Shown in pieces: positions 24,693-33,881 of a stretch of 64,000 nucleotides of DNA. The DNA is taken from assembly GCA_046160485.1 (NCBI GenBank), contig JBJXGV010000002.1, positions 1 to 64,000 of the forward strand. Direction: 5' to 3'. The stretch's first letter is position 1; every line of letters begins with the position of its first letter. Source of the stretch: JBJXGV01 sp046160485. GTDB taxonomy: Bacteria; Orphanbacterota; Orphanbacteria; JBJXGV01. The notes beneath the pieces are model-generated. The model was not told where the DNA came from. It was given only the letters and a program-made list of their open reading frames with translations, and did not search any database. The translations under genes and the position numbers were made by a program.

Positions 24693-27600
24693 GCAGATCA
24701 TTCGCTACTCCGCGGAAAACAAGTTTCTGGTCTTGGCTCTCTACGCGATCCTGATCGCTCTCGCGATCGGTGCGGCCAAGAGAATCCCGCTCGACGCGAT
24801 CCCCGATCTCTCGGACACGCAGGTCATCATCTTGTCGCGGTGGGATCGCAGCCCCGACATCCTCGAGGATCAGGTCACGTATCCGATCATCACCGCGCTT
24901 CTCGGTGCGCCGCGCGTGAAGGCTATCCGCGGTTTCTCCGACTTCGGTTTCTCGTACGTCTACGTCATCTTCGAGGACGGCACGGACAACTACTGGGCGA
25001 GGTCGCGCGTCCTCGAGTATCTCTCCAAGATCCAGGCCCAGCTTCCCGAGGGCGTGCGTACGGAGTTGGGGCCGGATGGCACCGGAGTCGGCTGGGTTTA
25101 CCAGTACGCGCTCGTCGACGAAACGGGGAAACACTCGACCGACGAAATTCGCTCGTACAACGACTGGTTCTTCCGGTACGCGGTGCAGTCGGTGCCGGGT
25201 GTCGCCGAGGTCGCGACGATCGGCGGGATGGTGAAGCAGTATCAAGTCACCGTCGATCCGAACAAACTGGCGGCGTTCGGGCTCTCGATCGGGGATGTCT
25301 CGATGGCCGTTCGCGCGAGCAATCAGGACGTCGGCGGGCGCCTCGTCGAGTTCTCCGGACGCGAGTACATGGTGCGCGGGCGCGGCTATTTCACGTCGCT
25401 CGCCGACATCGAGAGCGTCGTCTTGGGAACGAACGATCGCGGAACGCCGATTCTCGTACGGGACGTCGGCACGGTCGCCCTCGGCCCGGACATCCGGCGC
25501 GGCGTGGCCGACCTCGACGGCAAAGGAGACGCCGTCGGCGGCATCGTCGTGATGCGAACGGGCGAGAACGCGCTCCAGGTGATCGACCGCATCAAGGAAA
25601 AGTTCGTCGCGATCGAGCCGTCGCTTCCCGAAGGCGTGCGGATCGTGACGACCTACGACCGCTCCGTGCTGATCGAGCACTCGATCAAGACGCTTCGCGA
25701 AAAACTCGTCGAAGAGATGATCATCGTCTCGATCGTGATCGTCATTTTCCTGTGGCACATTCCTTCTGCGATCGTGCCGATCGTGACGATCCCGATCTCG
25801 GTGCTGCTCGCGTTCATTCCGATGCACGCGCTTGGCGTCGGCGCGAACATCATGTCGCTCGCCGGGATCGCGATCTCGATCGGCGTGCTTGTCGACGGCG
25901 CGATCGTCGAGGTCGAGAACGCGTACAAGAAACTTCAGCTCTGGGAGGCGGGCGGCAGAAAGGGAGACTTCCACGCGGTGCGCCTCGCCGCGCTCCAGGA
26001 AGTGGGGCCGTCGGTTTTCTACTCGCTCCTCGTGATCGCCGTCGCGTTCTTGCCGATCTTTACGCTCATCGATCAGGAGGGACGCCTCTTCCGGCCGCTG
26101 GCCTACACCAAGAACCTGACGATGGCGATCGCCGCGCTCCTGGCGATCACACTGGATCCGGCGCTTCGAATGATGTTCGCGCGGATGGACCCTTTCCGAT
26201 TTCGCCCGAAGTGGCTTGCGTCCGTCGCCACGAGTGTTGCGGTGGGCAAGTACCACCCCGAAGAACGGCACCCGGTCAGTAAGGCGATCTTCCGTGTCTA
26301 CGAGCCGGCGTGCCGTTTCGTGCTGCGCCATCCCGTGGTCACGATCGTGTCCGCGGCGATCATCGTCCTCTCGACGATTCCGGTCTTTTTTCGGCTCGGC
26401 ACCGAGTTCATGCCTCCGCTTCACGAGGGATCGATCCTCTACATGCCGACCACGCTGCCGGGAATTTCCGTGACGGAGGCAAGCCGTCTCTTGCAGACGC
26501 AGGACGAGATTCTCAAGTCGTTCCCCGAAGTCGAAACGGTTTTCGGAAAGGCCGGGCGCGCGGAAACGGCGACCGATCCCGCGCCGTTCTCGATGATGGA
26601 GACGACCGTCATCCTGAAGGACCCGGACGAATGGCGCGCGAAGGAGCGCTGGTATTCGTCGTGGGCGCCTGGATGGGTCGCCGCGCCGCTTCGCCCTTTC
26701 TGGCCGGATCGAATCTCGCACGAAGAACTCGTCGACGAAATGGATCGCGCGCTTCGCATTCCGGGAACGACGAACGCGTGGACGATGCCGATCAAGGCGC
26801 GCATCGACATGCTCTCGACGGGAGTGCGAACGCCGATCGGCATCAAGATTTTCGGATCGGACGTGCAAGAGATCGAGCGCATCGGGGCGCGCGTTGAAGA
26901 AATCGTGCGAAGCGTGCCCGACACGCGATCGGTCTTCGCCGAGAGGGTCGCCGGCGGCTACTACCTGGATTTCGAGTTGGACCGAGAAGCGCTCGCGCGC
27001 CACGGCCTCACCGTGGAGGACGCGAACGAGGTGATCCTCATGGCGATCGGCGGCGAGACAGTGACGACGACGATCGAAGGAAGAGCGCGCTACTCGGTCA
27101 ACATCCGTTATCCGCGAGAGCTGCGCGAGGACATCGCGCAACTGGGCCGTGTTCTCGTGATGACGCACTCGGGAGCGCAAGTGCCGATCGCGCAGCTCGC
27201 CTCGATCCGGCTCGTCGAGGGGCCGGCGATGATTCGTGACGAGAACGGGCTCCTCGCGGGCTACGTCTTCGTCGACTTCGACACGCGGGCTCGAGACATT
27301 GGCGGCTACGTTGCGGATGCGAAGCGCGCGGTCGCCGCGAACCTCGACGTGCCCTCGGGCTACACCCTCGTCTGGAGCGGCCAGTTCGAGAACATCCTGC
27401 GCGTGAAAGAGCGTCTCAAGATCGTCGTGCCCGTCACGATCGTCCTTATCTTCCTGCTCCTCTACGCCAACACGAAGTCGGCGGCGAAGACAATGATCGT
27501 GATGCTCGCCGTCCCGTTCAGCATGATCGGCGCCGTCTGGCTCCTCTACGCGCTCGACTACAACATGTCGATCGCCGTTTGGGTCGGTGTCATCGCGCTT

Positions 27601-27960
27601 CTGGGCCTCGACGCGGAAACCGGCGTGTTCATGCTCTTGTTTCTCGACCTTGCGTACGACGACGCGAAGGCGGAAGGCCGGCTTCGAAATCGAAACGATC
27701 TTGTCGAGGCGATCATTCATGGAGCCGTGAAACGCGCGAGGCCGAAGATGATGACGGTGTGCGCGTCGTTCATGGGGCTGCTACCGATCATGTGGGCCAC
27801 GGGCTCTGGCTCCGACGTGATGAAGCGGATCGCGGCGCCTATGGTCGGCGGCCTCGCGACGTCGTTCGCACTCGAGCTACTCGTCTACCCAGCGATCTAT
27901 CTTCTGTGGCGGTGGCATTTCCACATGAAGCGGGATCCCGCGCTCGCGACCGTGGCGTGA
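24685..27960 (+). CDS. CusA/CzcA-family heavy-metal RND efflux pump
   Basis: 1091 residues, overlapping the adaptor gene by eight bases. Twelve membrane helices in the RND pattern, with proton-relay motif GVLVDGAIVEVENAYKKL in TM4. The three methionines that bind Cu/Ag in E. coli CusA are conserved: Met587 (ILYMPTT), Met637 (PFSMMETT) and Met709 (RIDMLSTG). GVIALLGLDAETGVFMLLFLD in the second half also matches the CusA subgroup over CzcA (Zn/Co/Cd). Monovalent Cu/Ag export is therefore the favoured substrate. The C-terminus is short after the last helix (HFHMKRDPALATVA). Confidence 0.95.
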   Translation: MIKQIIRYSAENKFLVLALYAILIALAIGAAKRIPLDAIPDLSDTQVIILSRWDRSPDILEDQVTYPIITALLGAPRVKAIRGFSDFGFSYVYVIFEDGTDNYWARSRVLEYLSKIQAQLPEGVRTELGPDGTGVGWVYQYALVDETGKHSTDEIRSYNDWFFRYAVQSVPGVAEVATIGGMVKQYQVTVDPNKLAAFGLSIGDVSMAVRASNQDVGGRLVEFSGREYMVRGRGYFTSLADIESVVLGTNDRGTPILVRDVGTVALGPDIRRGVADLDGKGDAVGGIVVMRTGENALQVIDRIKEKFVAIEPSLPEGVRIVTTYDRSVLIEHSIKTLREKLVEEMIIVSIVIVIFLWHIPSAIVPIVTIPISVLLAFIPMHALGVGANIMSLAGIAISIGVLVDGAIVEVENAYKKLQLWEAGGRKGDFHAVRLAALQEVGPSVFYSLLVIAVAFLPIFTLIDQEGRLFRPLAYTKNLTMAIAALLAITLDPALRMMFARMDPFRFRPKWLASVATSVAVGKYHPEERHPVSKAIFRVYEPACRFVLRHPVVTIVSAAIIVLSTIPVFFRLGTEFMPPLHEGSILYMPTTLPGISVTEASRLLQTQDEILKSFPEVETVFGKAGRAETATDPAPFSMMETTVILKDPDEWRAKERWYSSWAPGWVAAPLRPFWPDRISHEELVDEMDRALRIPGTTNAWTMPIKARIDMLSTGVRTPIGIKIFGSDVQEIERIGARVEEIVRSVPDTRSVFAERVAGGYYLDFELDREALARHGLTVEDANEVILMAIGGETVTTTIEGRARYSVNIRYPRELREDIAQLGRVLVMTHSGAQVPIAQLASIRLVEGPAMIRDENGLLAGYVFVDFDTRARDIGGYVADAKRAVAANLDVPSGYTLVWSGQFENILRVKERLKIVVPVTIVLIFLLLYANTKSAAKTMIVMLAVPFSMIGAVWLLYALDYNMSIAVWVGVIALLGLDAETGVFMLLFLDLAYDDAKAEGRLRNRNDLVEAIIHGAVKRARPKMMTVCASFMGLLPIMWATGSGSDVMKRIAAPMVGGLATSFALELLVYPAIYLLWRWHFHMKRDPALATVA

Positions 27961-28055
27961 GTATTTCGGCGTCGCGCGAACTTGCGCCCCGCCGGCGTGT
28001 AAGAGAGCAACGTCAACCCCCTGCGCGAGAGCGCAGAATGAAGGAGAGAAGAGAG

Positions 28056-28520
28056 ATGAATCGCATCCAGAGCATCACGATCGCAATCGCGGCGTCGGCA
28101 ATGGCGGCGCTTGTCGCCTCCAACGGTGTCGCCGAAGAAAAGAAGGCTGGCGCCGCGCAGGATGAACACGCCGGTCACGCAGCAATGAGCGCCACGGGGC
28201 ACGCGGCGAGCGCGCCCTCGGAATTCACGGGCGAGGTGATCGATTTAACATGCTTCACGTCGCACCCCGAGACGGGCTCCGGCCCCGAACACGCGTCGTG
28301 CGCAAAGAGCTGTCTTGAGAAGGGACTCCCCGCGGGTTTAATGATCGGCGACAAGCTCTACACCGCGATCATGAAGGATCACACCGCGCCATTTAAGAAC
28401 CTTGCCGCGTACGCCGGTACGGTCGTTACGGTAAGCGGCGTCGCGAAGGAGTCGATGGGAAGTTGGTTCATCATCATCGATGAAATCAAGCCGCCGGCCG
28501 AGCCCGCGAAGAAGAAGTAG
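28056..28520 (+). CDS. Secreted Cys/His-containing protein of the metal-efflux locus
   Basis: 154 residues; ATG with AAGGAG. Signal peptide ~1-25. A His/Met-bearing linker (DEHAGHAAMSATGHAA) leads into a compact domain GEVIDLTCFTSHP, HASCAKSCLEKGLPAGLMIG, AAYAGTVVTVSGVAKESMGS. The C...H-x-x-C-x3-C arrangement recurs in periplasmic proteins found near copper and redox genes, but I cannot name the family. It follows the pump gene by ~95 bases on the same strand and probably binds metal or is redox-active in the periplasm (inference). Confidence 0.75.
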   Translation: MNRIQSITIAIAASAMAALVASNGVAEEKKAGAAQDEHAGHAAMSATGHAASAPSEFTGEVIDLTCFTSHPETGSGPEHASCAKSCLEKGLPAGLMIGDKLYTAIMKDHTAPFKNLAAYAGTVVTVSGVAKESMGSWFIIIDEIKPPAEPAKKK

Positions 28521-28608
28521 TAGCTCGACGAGTCGCCGCATTCCGCCGCCGCTGCCGGATGGCGCGGCGGCGGCGGCGCGTCGTACCTCGCACGCGGCCT
28601 GAATCGCA

Positions 28609-28638
28609 TTGACCGCGCGCGACCGCCTGCATTACGCT
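28609..28638 (+). promoter_or_regulatory. Candidate promoter for the acyl-CoA dehydrogenase gene
   Basis: TTGACC (28609-28614), 18-bp spacer, TACGCT (28633-28638), ~70 bases before ATG 28711. The -10 keeps only the TAxxxT positions. Confidence 0.4.
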
Positions 28639-28710
28639 TCGCCTGCTCGTGATCACGCACTTCCGCGCACGATTCCCCACGTGAACCGGCATGAGCCTGG
28701 AGACAGACCG

Positions 28711-29922
28711 ATGACCAACCCGTTCACCACCGCCGACAACGAACGCTGGCGCCAGATTGCCCGTTCCGTGGCCGAAGAGGTCGTTCGGCCGCTCGCGAAG
28801 AAATACGACGAGGCCCAGGAATACCCGTGGGAAATCAAAGAGGCGCTCGCGAAGGCCGGCCTGATGGGTGTCTGGATACCGAAGGAGTACGGCGGCGCCG
28901 GCGGCGGGCTGATGGACCTTTGCATCTGCGTCGAGGAACTCTCGAAGGCGTGCGGCGGCGTCGGTGTTCTCTACGCGGTCAACGCACTCGGCTCCCTGCC
29001 GATTCTGCTCGGCGGCACGGACGCGCAGAAGCAGCGCTACCTCCCGCAAATCGCGAAGGGCGAAAAGCTGATTTCGTTCGGCCTCTCCGAGAAGTTCGCC
29101 GGCTCCGACGCGGGCGGCATGCGCTGTCTCGCGGAGAAGGACGGCGACCACTACGTCCTCAACGGCGAAAAGAAGTGGAACACGAACGGCGGCGCCGCGG
29201 ATATCTACACCGTTTTCGCGGTGACGGACCCCGAGTCGAAGTCGCGGCGCATCAGCGCGATCATCGTCGAAAAGGGAACGCCCGGTTTCTCGATCGGCAA
29301 GATCGAAGACAAGATGGGGATTCGCTGCGTGCCCGTCGTCGAGATTGCGTTCGACAACTGCCGCGTGCACGAGTCGGCGATTCTCGGCGGCACGCCGGGG
29401 ATGGGTTTTAAGCACGCGATGATGACGCTCGACAACGCGCGTCCCGCGGTGGCGTCGCAGGGGCTCGGGCTCGCGCAGGGGGCGCTCGATTACGCGCTTC
29501 TCTACTCGACGAAGCGCCAGCAGTTCGGCGCGCCGATCTCATCCTTCCAGATGATCCAGCAGATGCTCGCGGACATGGACACCAAGGTCGAAGCCGCGCG
29601 TAATCTCGTCTACGCGGCCGCGACCGCGATCGATCGGAAGCTGCCGGGGACGACGAAACTGGCCGCGCAGGCGAAGTTCTTCGCGACCGACGTCGCGATG
29701 CAGGTGACGACGGACGCGGTGCAGATCTTCGGCGGATACGGCTACATGAAGGACTACCCGATCGAGAAGTACATGCGCGACGCGAAGATCACGCAAATCT
29801 ACGAAGGGACGAATCAGGTTCAGCGGATGGTCGTCGCGCGACACCTCATCAAGGAAGCCGCAGCGCTCGAGCACCTTGCGCGATATATCCCCGAGGAAAA
29901 ACAGCGAGGCTTCAACGCCTAG
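28711..29922 (+). CDS. Acyl-CoA dehydrogenase
   Basis: 403 residues from ATG 28711; upstream in-frame starts lack family residues. The N-terminal helical domain has GLMGVWIPKEYGGAGG. The middle beta domain carries the FAD/substrate signature SFGLSEKFAGSDAGG and GEKKWNTNGGAADIYTVFA. The C-terminal helical domain carries RQQFGAPISSFQMIQQMLAD, QIFGGYGYMKDYPIEKYMRD and catalytic Glu in IYEGTNQVQR (position typical of short-chain enzymes). It oxidises an acyl-CoA to the enoyl-CoA and passes electrons to ETF. No ETF or other beta-oxidation genes are adjacent. The final ~15 residues (RYIPEEKQRGFNA) are a small extension. Confidence 0.94.
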   Translation: MTNPFTTADNERWRQIARSVAEEVVRPLAKKYDEAQEYPWEIKEALAKAGLMGVWIPKEYGGAGGGLMDLCICVEELSKACGGVGVLYAVNALGSLPILLGGTDAQKQRYLPQIAKGEKLISFGLSEKFAGSDAGGMRCLAEKDGDHYVLNGEKKWNTNGGAADIYTVFAVTDPESKSRRISAIIVEKGTPGFSIGKIEDKMGIRCVPVVEIAFDNCRVHESAILGGTPGMGFKHAMMTLDNARPAVASQGLGLAQGALDYALLYSTKRQQFGAPISSFQMIQQMLADMDTKVEAARNLVYAAATAIDRKLPGTTKLAAQAKFFATDVAMQVTTDAVQIFGGYGYMKDYPIEKYMRDAKITQIYEGTNQVQRMVVARHLIKEAAALEHLARYIPEEKQRGFNA

Positions 29923-29961
29923 CGATCGCGCCCGTACGACAGGCCAGCCTCCGCGAGGACG

Positions 29962-30927
29962 TTGCCCATCTTTCATCCATTCTTTGCGCGACCTTCACGT
30001 TCGTCTTGTAGGCTTCGCCGCTTGACGGCGTGCGCGGGGGCGCGCGCCGGTGCGGCCGCTCGCTCTCTTGCTTTCGCAGCGTGGTGCGGCGCCGCATTCT
30101 CGGGTTGCGGCGAGCCGGGGAGCCGCCTCACCCGCGGCGAAATTCTTGTAAGCGGCTCCGACGCGGCACTCGCGCTCATGCGCGCCGAAGCGGATTCGTT
30201 CATGGCGATCTACGCGGACGCTCGGATTCATGTCGAAGGAGGAGGGAGCGTGCTCGGTCTCGAGGCGCTGATCAACAAGAAGGCCGATGCGGCGTTCCTA
30301 TCGCGCGAGCCCTCCGAGCGGGAGCGCGCGATCGCGGACAACGCGGGCGCGGAGTTGGCCGTCTACCCGTTCGCGCGCGACGGCCTCGCGATCATCGTGC
30401 GCCGGGACAACCCGGTCTATGCGCTCGCCTTCGACGAGGCGCGGAGTATCTTCGCGGGCCAGACGGCGCGCTGGTCCGAAATCGGCGGAAACGACGCCGC
30501 GATCGTGGTGTACAAGAGCCACGCCGCGACGGGCGCTGCGGGATTCGTGCAAGAGACGCTTCTCGACGGCGCGGCCTTCGCGGCGGGTGCGATCGAGGCG
30601 CGCACGACCCGGGAGATCGCCGAGGCGGTTGCGCTCGATGCCAATGCCATCGGGTTCGCGTCGATGACCGAGATCGATGACCGGGTGAAAGCACTGCCGC
30701 TGTCGCCGAAGGAGGGCGGCCCGCTCACGGTGATGAACGCCGAGACCGTCTATCGCCAGTCGTACCCTTTGACGCGCACGTTTTGTTTCGTGACGCGGGG
30801 AATTCCGCGAGACAATCTCGTCTCGGGATTTGTAAGCTATGCGATGAGCAATCCCGGCCAGAAGATCGTCCTACAGTCGGGGTTCGTTCCCGCGACAGTG
30901 CCCGTTACAATCAAACACGAGGGTTAG
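29962..30927 (+). CDS. PstS-like phosphate/substrate-binding lipoprotein
   Basis: 321 residues from TTG 29962; an alternative TTG at 30022 gives a neater signal peptide. Lipobox AAFSGC at ~43-48 predicts a lipoprotein. The PBP fold is clear: EILVSGSDAALALMRAEADSF, HVEGGGSVLGLEALINKKAD, VYPFARDGLAIIVRRDNPV, IFAGQTARWSEIGGNDAAIV and YPLTRTFCFVTRG, matching PstS-type proteins with the TSGT-like binding loop replaced by SHAATGAAG. No pstC/A/B genes follow. Instead it heads a TPR-ExbB-ExbD-ExbD-TonB cluster, an arrangement also found in Bacteroidetes, implying a role in energised outer-membrane uptake or envelope sensing. Confidence 0.82.
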   Translation: MPIFHPFFARPSRSSCRLRRLTACAGARAGAAARSLAFAAWCGAAFSGCGEPGSRLTRGEILVSGSDAALALMRAEADSFMAIYADARIHVEGGGSVLGLEALINKKADAAFLSREPSERERAIADNAGAELAVYPFARDGLAIIVRRDNPVYALAFDEARSIFAGQTARWSEIGGNDAAIVVYKSHAATGAAGFVQETLLDGAAFAAGAIEARTTREIAEAVALDANAIGFASMTEIDDRVKALPLSPKEGGPLTVMNAETVYRQSYPLTRTFCFVTRGIPRDNLVSGFVSYAMSNPGQKIVLQSGFVPATVPVTIKHEG

Positions 30928-30955
30928 TTCCCCTGCTTCGAGGTCACGAATCGCC

Positions 30956-32554
30956 ATGTTGAATAGACCGCAATTTTCTCTCGGAGTCGCCGCGGCGATC
31001 GCGCTGGTTTGCGCGCTGGGCGTTCCGCGCGAGGCCGCTGCCGACAAGTCTCAGATCGCGGCGCGCCTCGCCGCAGCCGACTCGCTGCGCGCGAAGGGCG
31101 CGCTCGACGAGGCGATGCGGGAATACATCGCCGTCATCGCCGAAGACGGATCCAACTGCGAGGCGAACTACGGGATGGCGCGCCTCGCGCTGGCGCACGA
31201 CGATCTCGCGACGGCCGCGCGGCATGTCGAACGCTGCGAATCGAAGAAGGGCTGCGAGGATCGCGCATTGATCGCGAAAGCGATTCTGCGTCTGAAGGAA
31301 GGGAAGCTCGACGAATCCGAGGCCGCGCTCTACAAAGCAGGCACGAAGAACCTCTCGACGGAGTTTCAGACGGAGCTCGAGGAAACGTTCGTCGCACTCT
31401 ACGAAGCGAAGAAGTATCCGTCGCTCGTCGTGGAGCACCTCGACAAGCTTATCGCGCTGCGCGACGACAAGGCGTCTTTGGCGCTGCGGAAGGGACGCAT
31501 CCTGGCCGAAGATCGCCAGTACGATTTGGCGCTCTCGGCGTTCCGCGAAGCGATCACGTACGACTCGACGTCCGCCGACGCATACCGGGAGGTCGCGGAA
31601 CTCTACACGCGAGCGAAGCGCCCGGCCGACGCGGCCGAGGTTCTCACGCGATATGCCGATGTGAGCCGCGACGTGTCGGCGTATCTCATCGCCGCCGAAG
31701 CTTGGGCGACCGCGGAGCGACCTGCCGATGCGCGCGGCGCATACCAGCGCGCCGTGGATATCGACACGACATCGACGCCCGCGTGGCTCGGGCTTGCGCG
31801 GGCGTCGTTTCAGCTCGGCGACCGCCCCGCGGCCCTCGAAGCGTACCGGCGTCTCGGGCCGGCCAAGGTCTACGGCACGCAGGACAACATGAACGTCGGG
31901 CGCGCACTGCTCGACGCGAAGGATCACGCCGGCGCGCGCGAGGCGTTCCTGCGCGCCGCGGCGCTCGACTCGACCCTCTCCGACGCGAACTTCTTCACGG
32001 GCTACGCCTTCTTCGCGGAGAAAAAGTACGCCGAATCCGTGCCGCATTTCGAAAAGGCCGCGGCGCTCGACTCGACATCCTCGGCGACCTTCGTCAACCT
32101 GGGACTCGCGTGTCTGCAATCCGGGAAGACGTCGCGCGGAATCGAGGCGCTCGCGCGCGCGGTGGCCCTTCGTCCCGAGGATGCGACGACGCGCGGCTAT
32201 CTCGCGCAGGCCTACGCGAGCGCGTCGCAATGGTCGAAGGCGAACAGCACGTATCAGACAATTCTCGAATCGAATCCCGACAACGCGGACGCGCTCCGCG
32301 GACTCGGTTATTCTCTGCTCAATCAAGAGCGCTACGGCGAGGCCGTCGCCGCGCTCGCAAGAGCGAACGGACTCGAGCCGGGCAACGTGCAAGGATTGGT
32401 CTGGCTCGCGCAAGGATACGGAATGGCCGGTGACACGGAGAAGTCGGAGTCGACGTTTCGCAAGGTGCTCGCGATCGACCCGTCGAGTCAGGAAGCGAAG
32501 ACCGGATTGGATACGCTCGCGAAGAGCAAAAAAGGACCGAAGAAGTCGGGATAA
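30956..32554 (+). CDS. Secreted tetratricopeptide-repeat protein
   Basis: 532 residues. Signal peptide ~1-28 (AAIALVCALGVPREAAA). About a dozen TPR units follow to ~residue 525, for example AAADSLRAKGALDEAMREYIAV, ALSAFREAITYDSTSADAYREVA, AREAFLRAAALDSTLSDANF and AESTFRKVLAIDPSS-like repeats. TPRs bind other proteins; here in the periplasm, presumably with the PstS-like lipoprotein or the ExbB/D/TonB complex encoded beside it. The C-terminus is Lys-rich. It starts 29 bases after the preceding gene. Confidence 0.87.
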   Translation: MLNRPQFSLGVAAAIALVCALGVPREAAADKSQIAARLAAADSLRAKGALDEAMREYIAVIAEDGSNCEANYGMARLALAHDDLATAARHVERCESKKGCEDRALIAKAILRLKEGKLDESEAALYKAGTKNLSTEFQTELEETFVALYEAKKYPSLVVEHLDKLIALRDDKASLALRKGRILAEDRQYDLALSAFREAITYDSTSADAYREVAELYTRAKRPADAAEVLTRYADVSRDVSAYLIAAEAWATAERPADARGAYQRAVDIDTTSTPAWLGLARASFQLGDRPAALEAYRRLGPAKVYGTQDNMNVGRALLDAKDHAGAREAFLRAAALDSTLSDANFFTGYAFFAEKKYAESVPHFEKAAALDSTSSATFVNLGLACLQSGKTSRGIEALARAVALRPEDATTRGYLAQAYASASQWSKANSTYQTILESNPDNADALRGLGYSLLNQERYGEAVAALARANGLEPGNVQGLVWLAQGYGMAGDTEKSESTFRKVLAIDPSSQEAKTGLDTLAKSKKGPKKSG

Positions 32555-32587
32555 CGGGAGACCAACGATTCCCTAGGAGGAGAGTGA

Positions 32588-33328
32588 ATGAGACAGTCTG
32601 TGTTTTTCGGCGTCGCCCTGACGGTCTCCTTGATCGTCTCGTATGTGATCTACAGCACGCTACTGCCTGAGCACGTTAAGGCGGGCGGCCCGCTCGTCGT
32701 GCTGCTCATTGCGCTCTCGCTCTTGGCGGTCACGTTCATCATCGAGCGGTACATCGCGCTCAAGCGAGCCGAGGGACGGAAGAACATCCAGGGTTTCGTG
32801 AAGGGCTTCCGCGAGGATATGGAGGCGGGGCGCGTTCGCGAGGCGATCGAGCGCTGCAACCAGCAGGGCGGGGCGCTTGCGAACGTGTTGCGCGCGGGGC
32901 TCGAGAGCTTTCAGGAAGCGATGGACTCCGACATGACGACGTACGAGAAGCAGGACGTCACACGCCGAGCCATCGAAGAGGCGAACGCGCTCGAGGCGCC
33001 GCTTCTCGAGAGAAACCTGATCGCGCTCTCGACGATCGCGTCGATCGCGACGATGGTGGGTCTTCTCGGCACAACGCTCGGAATGATTCGCTCGTTCGGC
33101 GCGATGGCGACGACCGGCGCTCCCGACGCCATCCAGCTCGCGCTCGGCATTTCCGAGGCGCTCGTCAACACGGCCGGCGGTTTGTTCGTCGCGATCGCGG
33201 CGATCGTCGCCTACAACTACTACGTCAACAAAGTCGACGCGCTCAACTACACGATCGACGAAGTCGCGCAGGAGATGCTCGAGAAATTCACCAAGAAGAT
33301 GAGAGGGACGCGGCGTGCGCAAGCCTAA
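32588..33328 (+). CDS. exbB: MotA/TolQ/ExbB proton-channel protein
   Basis: 246 residues; ATG preceded by AGGAGGAG. Three membrane helices in the ExbB arrangement: TM1 ~10-28, a second ~35-55 (LVVLLIALSLLAVTFIIERY), then after a cytoplasmic domain (RKNIQGFVKGFREDMEAGRV) helices at ~140-165 and ~185-215 with TIASIATMVGLLGTTLGMI and ALVNTAGGLFVAIAAIVAYN, the pore-lining signatures. Together with the two ExbD-like proteins it forms the proton-motive-force motor for TonB. It overlaps the next gene by 14 bases. Confidence 0.93.
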   Translation: MRQSVFFGVALTVSLIVSYVIYSTLLPEHVKAGGPLVVLLIALSLLAVTFIIERYIALKRAEGRKNIQGFVKGFREDMEAGRVREAIERCNQQGGALANVLRAGLESFQEAMDSDMTTYEKQDVTRRAIEEANALEAPLLERNLIALSTIASIATMVGLLGTTLGMIRSFGAMATTGAPDAIQLALGISEALVNTAGGLFVAIAAIVAYNYYVNKVDALNYTIDEVAQEMLEKFTKKMRGTRRAQA

Positions 33329-33881
33329 ACGCCGCCTCGGCGTCGCCATCGACATGACGCCCATGGTCGACGTCGCGTTTCTTCTGCTCATCTTCTTCAT
33401 GACAACGACCACGTTTAAGCCGGCGGAAGAAGTCGTGATTCAGCTTCCGGTCTCGCACGCGAAGTACAAGGTGCCCGACACGGGCGTGCTCATTCTCACG
33501 ATCGCGCAGGACGCCACGATCTATCGGCAGGTCGGGACGCACGATCCGATGATGAAAGTCGAAGCGGCGGAAGTTGCCAACGTGATTCGCGCGGAACGCA
33601 TGCGCGATCGCACGCTCCGTGTGATCGTGAGGGCCGACAAGAATTGTCCGTACGGCACGATGGAAGACATGATGAACGCGCTCCAGGAGGCGCGCGCGAC
33701 GCGGTTCGTCCTCATGACCGAGGGCGAGGGGGGTAGCAGCGGCCCCGGCGAAGAGCTTCCTGAGGAAGGCGCGGCGAACGGTGCCGGCGCTTCGGGCGAC
33801 GTTGGCGCGCTCTTCGGCGATTCGCGCGCGGCGGGCGAAGTCGTTATCGCGCGCGCCGCGGCGGCGGGGAGGACCGACTAA
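33315..33881 (+). CDS. exbD: ExbD/TolR biopolymer transport protein (first copy)
   Basis: 188 residues; GTG start inside the end of exbB. Short cytoplasmic N-terminus, then IDMTPMVDVAFLLLIFFMTTT (~12-32), the single helix with the Asp essential for proton use in ExbD (MVDV). A periplasmic domain with EEVVIQLPVSH, ADKNCPYGTMEDMMNALQEA follows. The C-terminal ~45 residues are an atypical Gly/Glu/Ala-rich tail not found in the second copy. The stop overlaps the next ATG by one base (TAATG). Confidence 0.92.
   Translation: MRKPKRRLGVAIDMTPMVDVAFLLLIFFMTTTTFKPAEEVVIQLPVSHAKYKVPDTGVLILTIAQDATIYRQVGTHDPMMKVEAAEVANVIRAERMRDRTLRVIVRADKNCPYGTMEDMMNALQEARATRFVLMTEGEGGSSGPGEELPEEGAANGAGASGDVGALFGDSRAAGEVVIARAAAAGRTD

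Noticed and set aside
24544..27720. A very long open frame (over 1000 codons) on the minus strand.
   Set aside because: It is exactly antisense to the CusA-like pump. Its translation is an Asp/Arg/Glu/His-rich low-complexity string, typical of the shadow of GC-rich codons.
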